Below are positions 31,776 to 44,200 of a DNA stretch of 64,000 nt, piece by piece. The DNA lies in assembly GCA_032622095.1 (NCBI GenBank), contig CP136065.1:68351675-68415674 (forward strand), read 5' to 3'. The translations under genes and the position numbers were made by a program. This stretch comes from Siphonodentalium dalli. Its lineage: Eukaryota; Mollusca; Scaphopoda; Gadilida; Siphonodentaliidae. The notes under the pieces were generated by a model. It was not told the DNA's origin. It ran no database searches and saw only the letters and a list, made by a program, of their open reading frames with translations. Positions within the stretch are counted from its first letter, which is position 1. Every line of letters starts with the position of its first letter.

Positions 31776-34343
31776 TTTTATAATTTCACACAAACATCCG
31801 CATATTGAAATTCATCTACTTAGAATCTCAGTATGATGCGAATCAGCGACAACTGCCTCGTGTTAAGTGATCTCATGGTTGTGTGCCAACACCACGCTCT
31901 AACTTGCTCATGTTGTGCGTGCTAATACCAATACCACGAGAAAATCGTCATCGGTCCTAATTCCATGTCACTGTGTCACATTCGTAATTTACATAATTAT
32001 GTCAGTAGTCAAGCCACTGATACTTGCGTCCTCCTATCATATCACGGACGGTGTTGTGTATTGTCATATATATGCGCTACGTACAGATCCATGCAATGAG
32101 TGACATCATTTGAATCGTAACATAATTGTATTCCCCTTCACCACATTATAATCTTCCATCGCTTTATGTCATTGGATACATTGTGTACCTATACAGTATG
32201 TGAATTTCAATTGCATAATTGCTCATCAAAATCCAAGGAGCGGTTTCGCGAAATCATGACTGCATATATAATGCATGCGAGCCGAATCGGGATTGGTAAC
32301 TGTCAGTATCATTACATCAGAAATATCTGTGAAATATTTTATAACACTACAGCACTTATATACTGAAATGCTATTTTGAAAAACAATATAAAGTGAAATA
32401 TTTGGTAATGCATCTACGATGTAACGGGTGTGAATTCAACATGTATTCAAATAGAGCTCCGCAGCAAAGTACATAACTCTTGTCGATAGCCTTAATATGA
32501 AAGAATAAAACATGTGTATGCGCTGTTTAACATCAGTTAAAGGTACTCAATCCGATTCGATGGTCCCCATATAATCAGATTCCAACAACAAAATTTTCTG
32601 AAATGCCGCTTCTGATATCAGAATTGATAAATTGCCAAACAATAATGCCACTTGATAGAGTTATCCATCTTCATCCGCAATCTGGTCCTAAACAGTAGGC
32701 TTGACGATTTTTGCCAGGCCGCCAATAATTACATATCTCAGGAAATAACAAATTTCAAAAATCGATATCTGACCACTCTGAGCTTGTATGGGTGGGTCGA
32801 TACACGACCCGAATTAAATACTTTTTATCCCCGAAATCAATTAAATAGTAATTTGGGACCGTTATTTCGGATTATGTATCTTTAACATGATTAGTATCGG
32901 CGGCGATAATTTCTCGAACCCTCTCTTTGCGTAATCCAACATGTATTCATTAATTAGGACGACACGTATCAACACTTTAACCTTTGTCTATTATCTATTT
33001 CATGTATTTATACTCCCATCGTGTTTCAATTTCGTATTTCTCTATTATGTGCTGTCTCATGTTCACCACATTTTTGTTTACTGTCTCCAGACTTGAGCAA
33101 GTTCAATCTCACGCAATTGTTCACCTGTATATTCTTAAATCAATTAACCGCGAAATCCTTATGAGTCCGGGCAAGATAAATAACCCCACCTTCATAACGG
33201 GAATATATCACAGCGGATAAGATTACACTTGGCGAGAGGCAGGGAGATAACTCTTTTAAGTTTGCATCAATATTTAACGAATCACACATTGACAGCACGG
33301 ACGATGCAACCAACAATATGTCACCAGTATAGCCTGATAAGCCATTCGAGTGATTGCTATGCCCCATCCCAATTGAGAAACAAAATGGCAGTATCAAAAG
33401 CTAATTTATCTATGCTTGGTCTAAACGGTCGCAGCTTAAAAGCTAAAACTGGGATTCCGTTTTAGATCTTTTAGCCGACATTGATAGCCCTGGAAATTCG
33501 ATTGACGTAATAGCACTGACAGAAATATTTAGAGTTGAAGAAGGTTATTCTCTATCAGGCTATCATAATCTCTTGAATAATACGCGACCCGATAATGATG
33601 ATGGACGAGGTATAAAAGATATATTCTCGTATAAGATCCGACATGATCTGTCTATATTCATACCACATGTAATTGAGACCCCATTTATTGAGCAAGATGC
33701 AGGACGAAAATCAAAACCTTTTGTTATCGGCTTTATTTATAGACCAAACACTGCACCTAGAGCAGATATAGATATATTTTCCTCAGAAATTACGAAAATT
33801 GTGAAACATTTAAACGACATCGAAACAGATGCTTATTTATTAGGTGATTTCGAATATCGATCTATTAAATTTTCAGTCTCATGCCAAAACGAGTAATTTT
33901 ATCGATATAATGTTTGGGAATGGTATTTTTACCCCAAACAACGCGACCGACACGAATTACTGATCATTCAGCAACGCTGATCGATCACATTTACACCAAC
34001 AAACTTGTATCACACGCCACTGCGGGGATAATATTGTCCGATGTTTCCGACCACCTTGCAACGTTTTATTCTGTAAATGGTGATGTAAATAACCCAGACA
34101 AGAGTCATGATAATAACCTTACCAGAATAATGAGTCAAAACAAATATCGCTGTATTCAAAATTATCCTACAACACGACTTTGAATGCGTATATAATTGTT
34201 TTTCAGCGAATCAAGCATATGAAAACTTCTTATCCATCTACATATGGGCATTTAATGAAGCCTTCCCGTTGCATAACTTCAAACCTCCAAAACAGTTTAT
34301 CCGAAGAGAGCCTTGGACGACAAGGGGCCTGATTAACCGCTCA
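31776..34343 (+). pseudogene. LINE 5' region with endonuclease, inverted copy 2
   Basis: Plus-strand counterpart of 19300-22108. The 5' UTR-like part is 31776-33200. Endonuclease pieces: NLSMLGLNGRSLKAKTG near 33400, IDVIALTE near 33510, PFVIGFIYRPNTAPRADIDI and YLLGDFEYRS at 33720-33860, then TRPTRITDHSATLIDHIYTN and LSDVSDHLATFYSV to 34080, and a linker with REPWTTRGLIN at 34305-34343. Frames shift several times. It is truncated at GATTAAC, where the CpG-rich block begins, while the other copy continues toward RT. Confidence 0.85.
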
Positions 34344-34670
34344 CACCACTCCCGCCGCCAAATTGTTTTTGGTTTGTTTTGTTTTTGCTTCACCCCTTGC
34401 CTCTCCCCCCGCTGTTTCTGTTTTAACCTGCTTCACATTCGAGTCGCCGCTCAGGCTTCAGCCGCTGCTTCGGCCACCCACGCCGCCAACGCGTCACACG
34501 CTGGTTCTGTCTGGACCCACATTATCCGGCATCTGCTGCTCGTGCCGCATCACGTCGAGCTCTTCGACCCATGCTATCCGAGGACTGGGCCGTCACACCA
34601 CCAGCGTTGCTGCTCTTGCCGCCTCCCGTCGAGCTCTTCATCCGCTGCTCTTGCTCGCCTGCTGCTATTG

Positions 34671-35082
34671 TTATCACCCGCTGCTCTTGCATCACCCGCT
34701 GCTTGTATCACCCGCTGCTTGTGTCATCCGCTGCTTGTATCATCCGCTGCTTGTATCACCCGCTGCTTGTATCACCCGCTGCTTGTATCACCCGTTGCTT
34801 GTATCACCCGCTGATTGTATCATCCGCTGCTTGTATCACCCGCTGCTTGTATCACCCGCTGCTTGTATCATCCGCTGCTTGTATCACCCGCTGCGTGTAT
34901 CACCCGCTGCCTGTATCACCCGCTGCTTGTATCACCCGCTGCTTGTATCACCCGATGCTTGTATCACCCGCTGCTTGTATCACCCGCTACTCTGGTATCA
35001 CCCGCTGCTCCGGTATCACCCGCTGCTCCTGTATCACCCGCTGCTCTTGTATCACCCGCTGGCACTGCATCAACCGCTACTC
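34671..35082 (+). repeat. 16-bp minisatellite, about 26 units
   Basis: Unit GTATCACCCGCTGCTT. Three units (48 bp) encode the same 16-residue peptide in every forward frame (YHPLLVSPAACITRCL, rotated), with no stop in any frame. Confidence 0.95.
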
Positions 35083-35089
35083 ACGGTTC

Positions 35090-35265
35090 GCCGCTGTTTC
35101 CGCTTCGCTCGCTGTTCCCACATCGCCCGTCGCTTCCGCTTCGCCCGCCGCTTACGGTACTTCCGCTCCTTCCGCCGCTTACGCTCCACCCGCCGCCGCT
35201 TACGCTCCACTCGCCGCTTACGCTCCACCCACCGCTTACGACCCGCCCGTCGCTTCCCATTACCC
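35090..35265 (+). repeat. 18-bp GC-rich minisatellite
   Basis: Units such as CGCTTACGCTCCACTCGC, degenerate toward both ends. Confidence 0.8.
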
Positions 35266-35385
35266 CCGCATGCGCTTCCCCAGCCGTATCTCACCCGCCT
35301 GCTGCCACTGCCTCACCTAGCGCTTATCCGTTCCGGTTCCCGTTCCCTTCTATATGTAGAAGATATACAAACATTTAAGACATAA

Positions 35386-36660
35386 TCTAACGGAGACTTC
35401 TTACCATTATTATAATGTCACAACGCATTTAGAGTCAACATTTTATTGTACAAACAACTACTATTGACTATTTGTTTCCGTTTAAGTTCTGTACATTGTG
35501 GACGTTAAATAGGAAAATCGTGAAATAAGATAATTCCTACCATGAAATGGCTTTGCTGTGTGGTCCTAGGCTAGATTAAGATTCTCAAAATATAAGCACC
35601 ACTTCTACCATCAAATATTTAACTGGAACTTTGAATTTCAGCTGAACATCTAAATATATTTTTTAAACTATGTTCGTTTCCACCACAAACCAGATATAAT
35701 AAGTATATATGTAACGTTCCTTTATACAGTCTCGAAATTGTGTTATACACGTATGTAAGCATCCATTGCCAATAACTAATATACTGTGAACTGGCTTACA
35801 TAAAAAAACAGCCTTCTAGAACGTACACAACTGATGGCGGTCTTGATCCCCATAGACACGTGGACGTAGGTAGTGGTGTATGTTGGTTTTCACATTGACA
35901 TTTCCAACTGCACCCACTACATTCAACCAGTTCAAACTATCATGTTCGCATACTTTCGTTTTCGCCCCCCTTTAGTTGGAATATTACAATTGGTGTTCTA
36001 ATATTTCCAACTGTTGATCATTTCCAAACGGACGCCCCTTTCATTTCCAACTGATGCCGAAAAGTCAAACAAAATCCTTTAGTTAATGGTTGAAAAATCA
36101 AACAATGGAAAACATTTCAAATTTGTTTGTGTGTATGAAATTTCCAACTAATGTTGTGTTTAGCTTTGAATTTTCCAAATATTTTTCAAACTTTAACACA
36201 CTTGTTATTTGGGGATGAGACCCCAGGCAAACTCCTTTGTCGTCACGTCATTGCAAGGAAATAAAACTAGCGTGTTCTTGTACATGCAGCTCATATCCCA
36301 AATTGAAAGCGACATATGCAACTACATATCAGTATATATGTATTATACTCAATACATGTTTTTCTTGTTTTCATATTTTCGTATTGACAGATGGTAAACT
36401 ATTGTTAAAAAATAAACCGAACTAGAATGCAGTCACTGTAGCTGCCTATACTTGCGCCAATCACACATTTAGCATGTTTTGTGGTGTCTTGTCAACAACA
36501 GTTTGAATCACGGGTGCTGCGCCCTCTTTCGAGAGATCGATAGCGAATCCAGATATCAGATTTCAGTTCACCCATCGCTGAGACATGTGTGAGTACGGAC
36601 TGCAAATATCCATTATCTCCAGTTGCTCCGTTACTACTAGTTATGGTCTTAGTAATAAAG
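35386..36660. other. Mostly unassigned, with a TTTCCAACTG-type repeat
   Basis: 35890-36190 carries the TTAGTTGGAATATT, TATTTCCAACTG and CATTTCCAACTGATG motifs of the dispersed family. The rest shows no protein similarity that I recognise. Confidence 0.4.
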
Positions 36661-36664
36661 ATTT

Positions 36665-36904
36665 TTAGAACAATATAGACATCGCTGCATCGCTCGTAAT
36701 TGCTGAGACAAGCTTATTCACGCGCAAGTAAAATGTATATGGCATTTGACAGATTAGTGTTCCCCTGTGGACGACGACTGCTAACACAATGTTGGCATCA
36801 ATATACTGAAGTTGAGAATGCTGTGGTTGGCATGACACAGATGGACATTTTCCCTGACGATAGAAAATAATAATTGCAAGAAATGTCGGAATGATCACCT
36901 GCAT
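36665..36904 (-). CDS. Possible first exon with signal peptide
   Basis: The minus ORF starts MQVIIPTFLAIIIF, a hydrophobic, signal-like stretch, then a Cys-containing segment (CPSVSCQPQHSQLQYIDANI then VLAVVVHRG). The extracellular receptor-like flavour is only an impression; no conserved family motif is firm. The frame closes after 79 residues without a convincing donor. Confidence 0.2.
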   Translation of the reverse strand: MQVIIPTFLAIIIFYRQGKCPSVSCQPQHSQLQYIDANIVLAVVVHRGTLICQMPYTFYLRVNKLVSAITSDAAMSILF

Positions 36905-36960
36905 ACTTGCGATTTTGTTTTACAAAGAAAGTGTTGCTTGTTCGGTGAAGCGTGTTATAT

Positions 36961-37160
36961 AATATATATACTAGCAGGGTTATCCGGCGTTGCCCAGGTT
37001 AAAGTGATGTGAAACCCTCTCCTTTTGACATTTGGTGGGAATAGAGAACACTCTTACTCAAAGTGTTACACGTATTCTCATAAATTGTATATCCAAATGG
37101 CATCACAAAACGTCATTCTTATACATGGATTATAAGTAATTGCTCACGTTGTCGGAGTGA
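36961..37160 (+). repeat. Retroelement-end repeat (CCGGCGTTGCCCAGG)
   Basis: ATATATACTAGCAGGGTTAT followed by CCGGCGTTGCCCAGGTT resembles the widespread invertebrate repeat end ACCCGGCGTTGCCCGGGT; established as a repeat type, assignment by eye. Confidence 0.45.
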
Positions 37161-37621
37161 TTGTCATTTTGTTTATCGCGATTAATTCGTCCCACAAATA
37201 AATAAGTATTTTTATATTTACAACAGACGTTACCATTTTTTTAAACGTACAGTCGACGTGGTTGGAAATGACGTTTGTTCTGTTTTTTATATTTTTTATT
37301 GGGATAAAAACATGAACATTAGTTCAAAGATAAGACAATCTGGTTTTCTATGGAGATGTATACATCAATCTAGTGGGTTAGACTAAGATTTTTTAGGACA
37401 CCTAGTTATCATATCTCCAAAAAGATACAGATTAATTAAAGAAATGCACAGGTGCCCCTCTGTTCATGGCACTGTAGTGGCTAATTATTCTCAGTTTAAA
37501 AGAAATGCTAAGATATATCAGCTACATGTGTCTGACACAGAACGAGATTTTAAGTTGTTTATGTTAGGCTGTGACTGTGACTGTGAGTCTGTTCTATAAA
37601 ATGAAAGAAATCCTCTATCGG

Positions 37622-37834
37622 TCAGATGTACCGTTGGCAGATGTCAGTATTAGGTAGTCCCGAAAAGTCATGTGCTACTGTCTGTTTTATCTCAGAAGAA
37701 ACGATATTTGACTGCACACTGTGACCACTATTTTTGAACAGGCCTTCGATACATTTCCATCTCTCTTGACAAATTGTATCCTTTTTTTGTGGGAAAGACT
37801 CGTTTTTGTTATAATGCATCAGCCATTCTAACAT
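37622..37834 (-). CDS. Unrecognised 70-residue frame
   Basis: MLEWLMHYNKNESFPQKKDT and ICQERWKCIEGLFKNSGHSV have protein-like composition with charged helices and few low-complexity residues. No domain, splice signal or neighbour supports a function. It may be an exon or a relic of a mobile-element protein. Confidence 0.2.
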   Translation of the reverse strand: MLEWLMHYNKNESFPQKKDTICQERWKCIEGLFKNSGHSVQSNIVSSEIKQTVAHDFSGLPNTDICQRYI

Positions 37835-38029
37835 ACCATCCTCTTACGGTTCAAGGTCCCTCATTGTGCAAGAATATCTCTATTAAATAGAATGATAAAT
37901 ATTCTTTTAGTGCTCTCTTCTATGTATCTGTTTTGTTATAGCTCAATACATGAATGCCCTGATTTCCCGTCCTCATATAAATATGTCAGTTGAGAAGATA
38001 TAATTGTTCAAGTGACTTTATTCGGTCAC

Positions 38030-38720
38030 TATTTGTCGAGGTTGTGATATTTGAACGCCAACAACTCCTTAGAACGAATTATGGAGATGACATGATATAA
38101 CTTTGGTGGATATCGGCGACTAAACAAATTCTTATCAAATTTAGTCTACCCCCACCTCTCGCCCAAACGGCACCAAATTGGCGTCTTTAAATCACAAGAT
38201 TAGCTTCCCTGTATCATGGAGAAGAATGTGTATCAATTGTGGAATGTCGAAATCGGCACTAAATATATTTGTTATCAATGTCTGTGCCCCTCTCCCATTC
38301 GGTGCACTCCTGGCTCGAATACATCCACTGTTGACATCTTTATAAGCCACACCATTAGTCTCCTGATATCTTGGAGATGAGTATGTGTTATGTAGTAACA
38401 ATATTTTGATCGATGTTGGTGCCCCTCCCCTTTCCGTGCGCCACCGACTCGAACGGCGCCACTATTGACATCATTAAACCACATCATTTAATCATGGATA
38501 TCATTTAATCATGGATATGCTTGTGTATAAATTTGGGGGAAATCCAAGACAATTTGTTTTCTGCCCCTCCCCTTTTCTGCCCCTGACAACAGCAGCATCA
38601 CTTTAGAAAATTCAAACCCGCACCATTATCTTTCTAGTAAAGATTACCCCTATTAGATCCCTTGTGTGCCATCTTAATGGTCTCCTGTAAATTTATATAG
38701 AACACAGACAGACATTCGTA
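38030..38720 (-). repeat. Inverted relative of the 6.3-8.4 kb element, with tandem units of about 165 bp
   Basis: Three diverged units with ATCGGC.ACTAAA, GCCCCTCTCCCATTCGG, CTCGAAT.C..CC.CTGTTGACATC and CACA.CATTAGTCTCCTGATAT-type order. The outer end (GCACCATTATCTTTCTAGTA to ATTTATATAGAACACAGAC) is the reverse complement of 6350-6470. Confidence 0.65.
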
Positions 38721-38729
38721 AATAAATAA

Positions 38730-38732
<3 letters not shown>

Positions 38733-38787
<55 letters not shown>
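38733..38787. repeat. TA then TG microsatellite
   Basis: About 18 TA units followed by about 9 TG units, adjoining AATAAATAAATAAA at the element end. Confidence 0.95.
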
Positions 38788-38799
38788 AACATTAATTGG

Positions 38800-41450
38800 C
38801 TTCAACAAATCAACATTCAGAATTGCAATGGCAATGTGTTTACTGGTTTACTGCTGACTGGTATAGCAGTTGCGGTGATATACCTATGTGGTCTGGTCCA
38901 TTGTTATATCATACAAATCAGTACATTACTATAGTTATGTCAGAACAAAATGTAGTCCTACTGATTACGATGTCCAAATAAATGACATACACCATCTACC
39001 AATCAAAGTCAAAATTGTAGCAGTGGAATAAATAGCCACATGTCAAACGCATAGTTGATACATTTATAAGAAAATGTCTTTTTGTTTAATTTACGTGAGT
39101 TTTATTACGTTCACTTGCGGTCATATTACAATACTGGAAAGAAGTGTATGGGCAAATGATGTATAATACACCGGGTGGCGCATTTTTTTCGCACATTACA
39201 GCATTCAGTGACTACCACTATATGCAATGAGGTTTTGATTAATATGTATTCGTATCCAGTTCACGTTTCATCAAACACTATTCAGATTTCGTACCATGAG
39301 AGACTCGCATATATAATAGTATGCACTGGCACATACTTTCCGACATGAAAGGGCCCATGATGGTGTGCATTTTGGGAGTTGGTGGCAAAAATGTGGCCTA
39401 GAACTCATCAGCCGATTTGTTTCAGCAAAAGTATATTTGCGGATGGTTGTCTTGAACAAAGAAAAGATATATACATTTCATTTTGCCAATTTGTTAGTAA
39501 AATAAAAATTATTTTTGCCAAACAATAACTGTGTGACGACTTTTACTGTCTTACTCGACATGCTGATTTTTCCTTTCATTCTGACGTTGATGCAATCATG
39601 CAGTGCTAGCGATCTCGAAGCAGTCAATTACTAATAATTATTGTTTCCCGTTTTTATCGTAAATTACATTAAAACTCTCCAAAAATTATATGTACGGATT
39701 GAAATTAAGTGTGACAATTCATGAACTAAGCACAAATTCGACTTTGAAATATCACTAACAATAGGAATATGTTCCTCTGTGCATTTCTAATACAAAGGGG
39801 GTAGATGACTGATAAAATAAGTGTGCAATTGATTCAAGAAAGTTCATATAATTATTTACTTTTCGAAACCATATCGTTTCTATATTTGAGAATTTTCATG
39901 TCCGGTCTGATGGTCAATGCAACATTATACCGAGATGAGTTTTAGGCCATAGAGCCATAGCCAAATCCCCAAGCTGACCGGGTATCTCTAACAATGTGGC
40001 ATATTTCAAATTGCTTGATTGACCAGCCTGAATGCCAGCATATAATTTCATTTCAGATGTCGTATTTGTGACTGTTGTATTCGCTATTATAATATATGAC
40101 AGCATGACATTATATCATGGAACTAAAAAATTCAACTCGACAGTATGACACAAATGAAGTTTCCGCACGTACAGCCAAATAATATGCTATTTGATGATTG
40201 GATTGTTGTATGTATTTTTTAACCATTCAAATGTATTAAAATACATTGTTTTATCTTATCTTAATAATTATTCACATTGTATATACAACGAACATGTTAT
40301 GTGATATTCAAGAATATTCACCAGATATATCCATAGATATTATATTATTATTTATTTTTGGAATATCCTGCAACACGTGCGTCTCCCCCTTTACTATACG
40401 TGTATGTTAAATTTAGTTTTTGGGTATGGTGTCCATTTCAAGAGTCCAACTACGCATTCACCACCGATAGCCAGAACCAATTATCCCGTCTTTCGTTGCG
40501 AATATCAGCACGTTAACAGTTTAAAATAGTGTTAGATTCATGATCGGCATAGAATCGCTTGATTTTGAGTCGATAACTGAAATTGAGAGTGTTAGTGCCA
40601 CTATCGACTCATAATAACTTATTATAAGTTGAAATAAACTCACGACTGATGTCTTTAACATGTCTTCTTTGTGGCGCGAGTATTAAAACGGAATAACCGT
40701 TATAAGTCCACTATTGGCTTACTGCAGAATTGAGTAATCCAATGTGAACCTACATGAATAGTGTCGGCAGATTGTGAATCTATTTGCTGAATTATCAACA
40801 GTCTGTATCGTCCAGACACTGGTTTGCATTATAAGTTGTCAGAATAGTTAACCTTGACATAACTAGCTATATTGATTTGTATACTGATACTTAATGTATC
40901 ATTATAAAATCGGTATCGATGCACGACATAATATTATGCTTTAAAATTAAATTATCAATTAAGAAATGCCGACATTACACTTTCATATGTCCAATTGTTG
41001 TGTGTCAGACATGACTTGTTGAACAGTGTTTTAAAGCCACTCGGGCTCCATGTAAATAATACAATATTTGAAAACGGTCCACTTGCGCCTAAAATTCAAA
41101 AAAAAGTGAATGAGGGGCGGACGCAATGCATATAATAACACACGATTATCTATTGATACCTACATGTAACTAGTTGAACCTTCTGGCATGTTGAGAATAT
41201 CAACCGTAATATAAAACATGTACAGCTCATGTATCGCAATAAACTACAGCAACGGGTTGTCGCTTTGGCATGAAAATAAAGTAGACGTTGACGTGTTGTG
41301 GGGATTCTGTTTGATTCCTGGTGATCACCGTCAAGTCTTCCAGTCGTTTGTTTACTCATCTTAATCCGATCCACTCAAGTTCACCTTGGATAAATCACCG
41401 CGAATTCCAGTGGGTTTAGTGTGGTTCCCACGGTCTTGAGGGTTTCCTTG
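38800..41450. other. Unassigned AT-rich DNA
   Basis: No gene is recognised. 39296-39334 holds a solo MITE end (GAGACTCGCATATATAA to CACTGGCACA) like 10618-10794. Confidence 0.4.
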
Positions 41451-41454
41451 TATA

Positions 41455-44200
41455 AAACGCCATACTTTAGGTGTAATTTATATTCTAATGCACTTAAGCC
41501 AATATACCCCCGGAAACATAACATATTTGCGGGGGTTATTCATCGATAACCTGTCGCAATGTATAGTCCGGTTCACCGCTTCAATGTTAGATATACCTGC
41601 GCGCTAATATTGCCGTTAGCTGAATTCCTAATCTCGTCCATGCCCAATCCAGATCCGCTCACTGTTCCGTTTCTCTCCATGACGTGACCCTTACGCAGTA
41701 CATGTCGACGACGTTGCGGAGTAGATGTAATAGAGTAGGCGCCCGGTGTTCTGACTTCCGTTACTAGCGGCGTCGCTTTTGTCGAAATTTGACAGTCAGT
41801 ACATTCGCCCGGTATACATGTACATTCAGAAAACACAAAACACCACACCGTTGTATCCCATCAATAGCATTGCCTCGATGTCATTTGACCAAATTTCTTG
41901 ACATGAAACCGCGACAGACACGGTGTCAACTACATCTCATTGAGTAAAATTGTTTCCATTGTTTCAGTTCAACTTGAACTTAGCGGTAAAATCAAAACCG
42001 CAATTTGTAAGTGGTAAACATCTGAAAAAGACATCAGGTACGTGTAGAAACTAATTGTTGTGCGTATTTATTTCTATTCGAGGTGGCAATTTTTCATCTT
42101 TATCAGCATGTTTAACGATAAGAGCGATGTTAATCGAGGAACCATATTGTATCCAGCGCATTAAAATTAAAACAAAAAGTCGTGAATTGGCAGAGTGTTT
42201 ACAAGGCAATTACAAGGCACTTTTGTGTCGAAATAACGTTTCAAGTTCGAAGAGAATTAGAATGGGGATAACAGTGTGGTATTTTGTGATTTCGGAAAAG
42301 TACAGGGCGAATATACTGTGGCAAATACCCGTTAATGGGCCCCGGCTTCGCCGTAGGCGTACGTTAACAGGATATAACTCCTACAATGCTAAGATTGCTA
42401 GTTGATTTAGTTCTCGATTAACAGGTTCTAGACTGTTAATGGTGGAATTTATTTAATCACAATACGATTAACAGACCATGGTGTTATCGGTGTTACGGTG
42501 TTATCCGCATACACTTGTACCACGTGACTATCTACATACTTGCACCACGTGACTGCATATATTTTAAGTGTTCAGTACACAGTTGTGCAGGACTGGTGTC
42601 TCTTCTGGTAATAGTGTTTGGAATTTCGGAATACCCAGAGAACACGCGAAGGTTGGTTCCCATAATTATACAAACCAACACAGATTCAACTGCTCGTGTG
42701 AGTTTTCTGGTACCGCCAAAATACCGAGAACTAAATGTTATATTGATCTGTGAATATTTTAATCTTATATGTTATCCTGTCGCAGGCTATTCCTCTGATT
42801 ACTTCTTCAGTCTGCTTTTCCATCACAAAGAACGACGAGAATATAGGTATACTGCCAACAACCGCTCGACATTGTCCTATGGGCGAATTGCGGTCATCAT
42901 TGTACATGTAATATCTAACATTAAAATTTAAAAAATACCAATATAAGACACGAAACGACGAGGTGCCACGTCTTTTGTATATATCATGTAAAATACTCGA
43001 GAACAGCACAGCCCGATATATTAAATTGAATATTTCCACCGGGATATTACACGAAAACCTAAAGCGAACTTCTTCCTCCGAGCCCCATGCTTTTTGCTAT
43101 GTTCACTGATTCGCCAGTGCACAATTCTAACCGAGGCACCCAATTCGTGGGTTTCCAAAATATCTCAATTTCAAACTACAAATTTGAAGGGAAAAATCAT
43201 TCTCTATAACCAATGCATGATAGAGTACTATAACATTTTGAGGTAGGTCGATAGAAATTTTGACAAGCAATATTTGCACCAAAAATACTGCATAATCGAC
43301 CGTATGAACCAAATTAGTGTGTGTGTGTGTGTGGGGGGGTGTGTGTTGAGTCCACCATCTAAAACCATTATTCTCTGCGATAACATAGAATTTTCATAGA
43401 ATATTTAATTTTTGAGGCCATTTGCAGTACTGTTTTATCCTGTGAAGGACCAAAAACAACATAAAACAACTCACATATTATTCAACCACGTTAGCAATAA
43501 TTTGGCAAACATAATAACACTATACTGAATCATCCTGTCAGACTTTTTGCTGTTTTATGGTGATTCTTCCTCCGAAAATGGTTCTGCAAATGTTTACCAA
43601 AAAAATATGTAATGAACACAGTTTGATTATTTGTTTGCAGACCGTAATGAATTGGCAGACTAAGTTTACACGTTAGTTGGGTTTATAAATTCGATAACTG
43701 AAGATTATGACATGGCAACACCCATTCCTCGGTTATGCATACATTGCTGCACAGTACACATTGTTTTGTCGTATATTAGACTGGGACATGTATGTGCAGC
43801 TGGACGAGGACGTGTGAGATGTGTAATGATGAATGGTATTACTATGTTGTTTCTGAAGATCCGTTTAAGTTTTGTAATATGATACTATATCCAATGTAAT
43901 ACACTCACTTCACCACACACACGCACGACTGGGAACTGTGATTGCTAGCGAGTTGGCAAAACAAGGTTGATATACACCACATTATGAAGTTCATCAAAAC
44001 GATTGTGTGAGCATCTTTCACTGAAAGATTATGATCTATAATTATGCAGCGCGCATATGATGAATTCAAATACCCACTCTTTTGTTATGGCATGTCATAT
44101 ATTTCAAACAGCACAATGAAACAGACAGGTAGTTTGATCAATGGCACAAATTGTTGCATTGCCCTTTGTCCTTGCGACGTAAGTCGCCAGATTAATAATT
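41455..44200 (+). repeat. Segment copy A (old, partial)
   Basis: Matches 50010-51630 (copy B) in order, beginning CATACTTTAGGTGTAATTTA. About 800 bp (41500-42330) is present only here, and the region is clearly more diverged than B is from C. It keeps about 275 bp (around 43900-44160) that copy B has lost and copy C retains. A GT/G tract at about 43318-43347 is also specific to A. A further weak match, 45160-45255, corresponds to 53255-53350. Confidence 0.85.
41573..41848 (-). CDS. Candidate exon of unknown protein
   Basis: The minus frame has CTCIPGECTDC, then RTPGAYSITSTPQRRRHVLR and NGTVSGSGLGMDEIRNSANG NISAQ, with a good donor (GCGCAG/GTATAT) at about 41599. Composition is coding-like and the segment is confined to the part of copy A absent from B and C, so it predates or is independent of the duplication. 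The function is not recognised. Confidence 0.3.
   Translation of the reverse strand: MWCFVFSECTCIPGECTDCQISTKATPLVTEVRTPGAYSITSTPQRRRHVLRKGHVMERNGTVSGSGLGMDEIRNSANGNISAQVYLTLKR

Larger units (their letters stand above)
34344..35385 (+). other. CpG-rich insertion of repeats; no real gene
   Basis: GC- and CpG-rich block interrupting the LINE copy. It contains a 16-bp and an 18-bp minisatellite and long overlapping open frames on the plus strand (up to 340 codons) that differ in frame but have the same 16-residue repeat peptides, so they follow from the repeat and are not genes. Confidence 0.8.

Noticed and set aside
34363-35385. Long overlapping ORFs of 181-340 codons as a repeat-rich protein gene
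   Set aside because: All three frames are open for the same reason, a 16-bp unit without stops; no frame is favoured.
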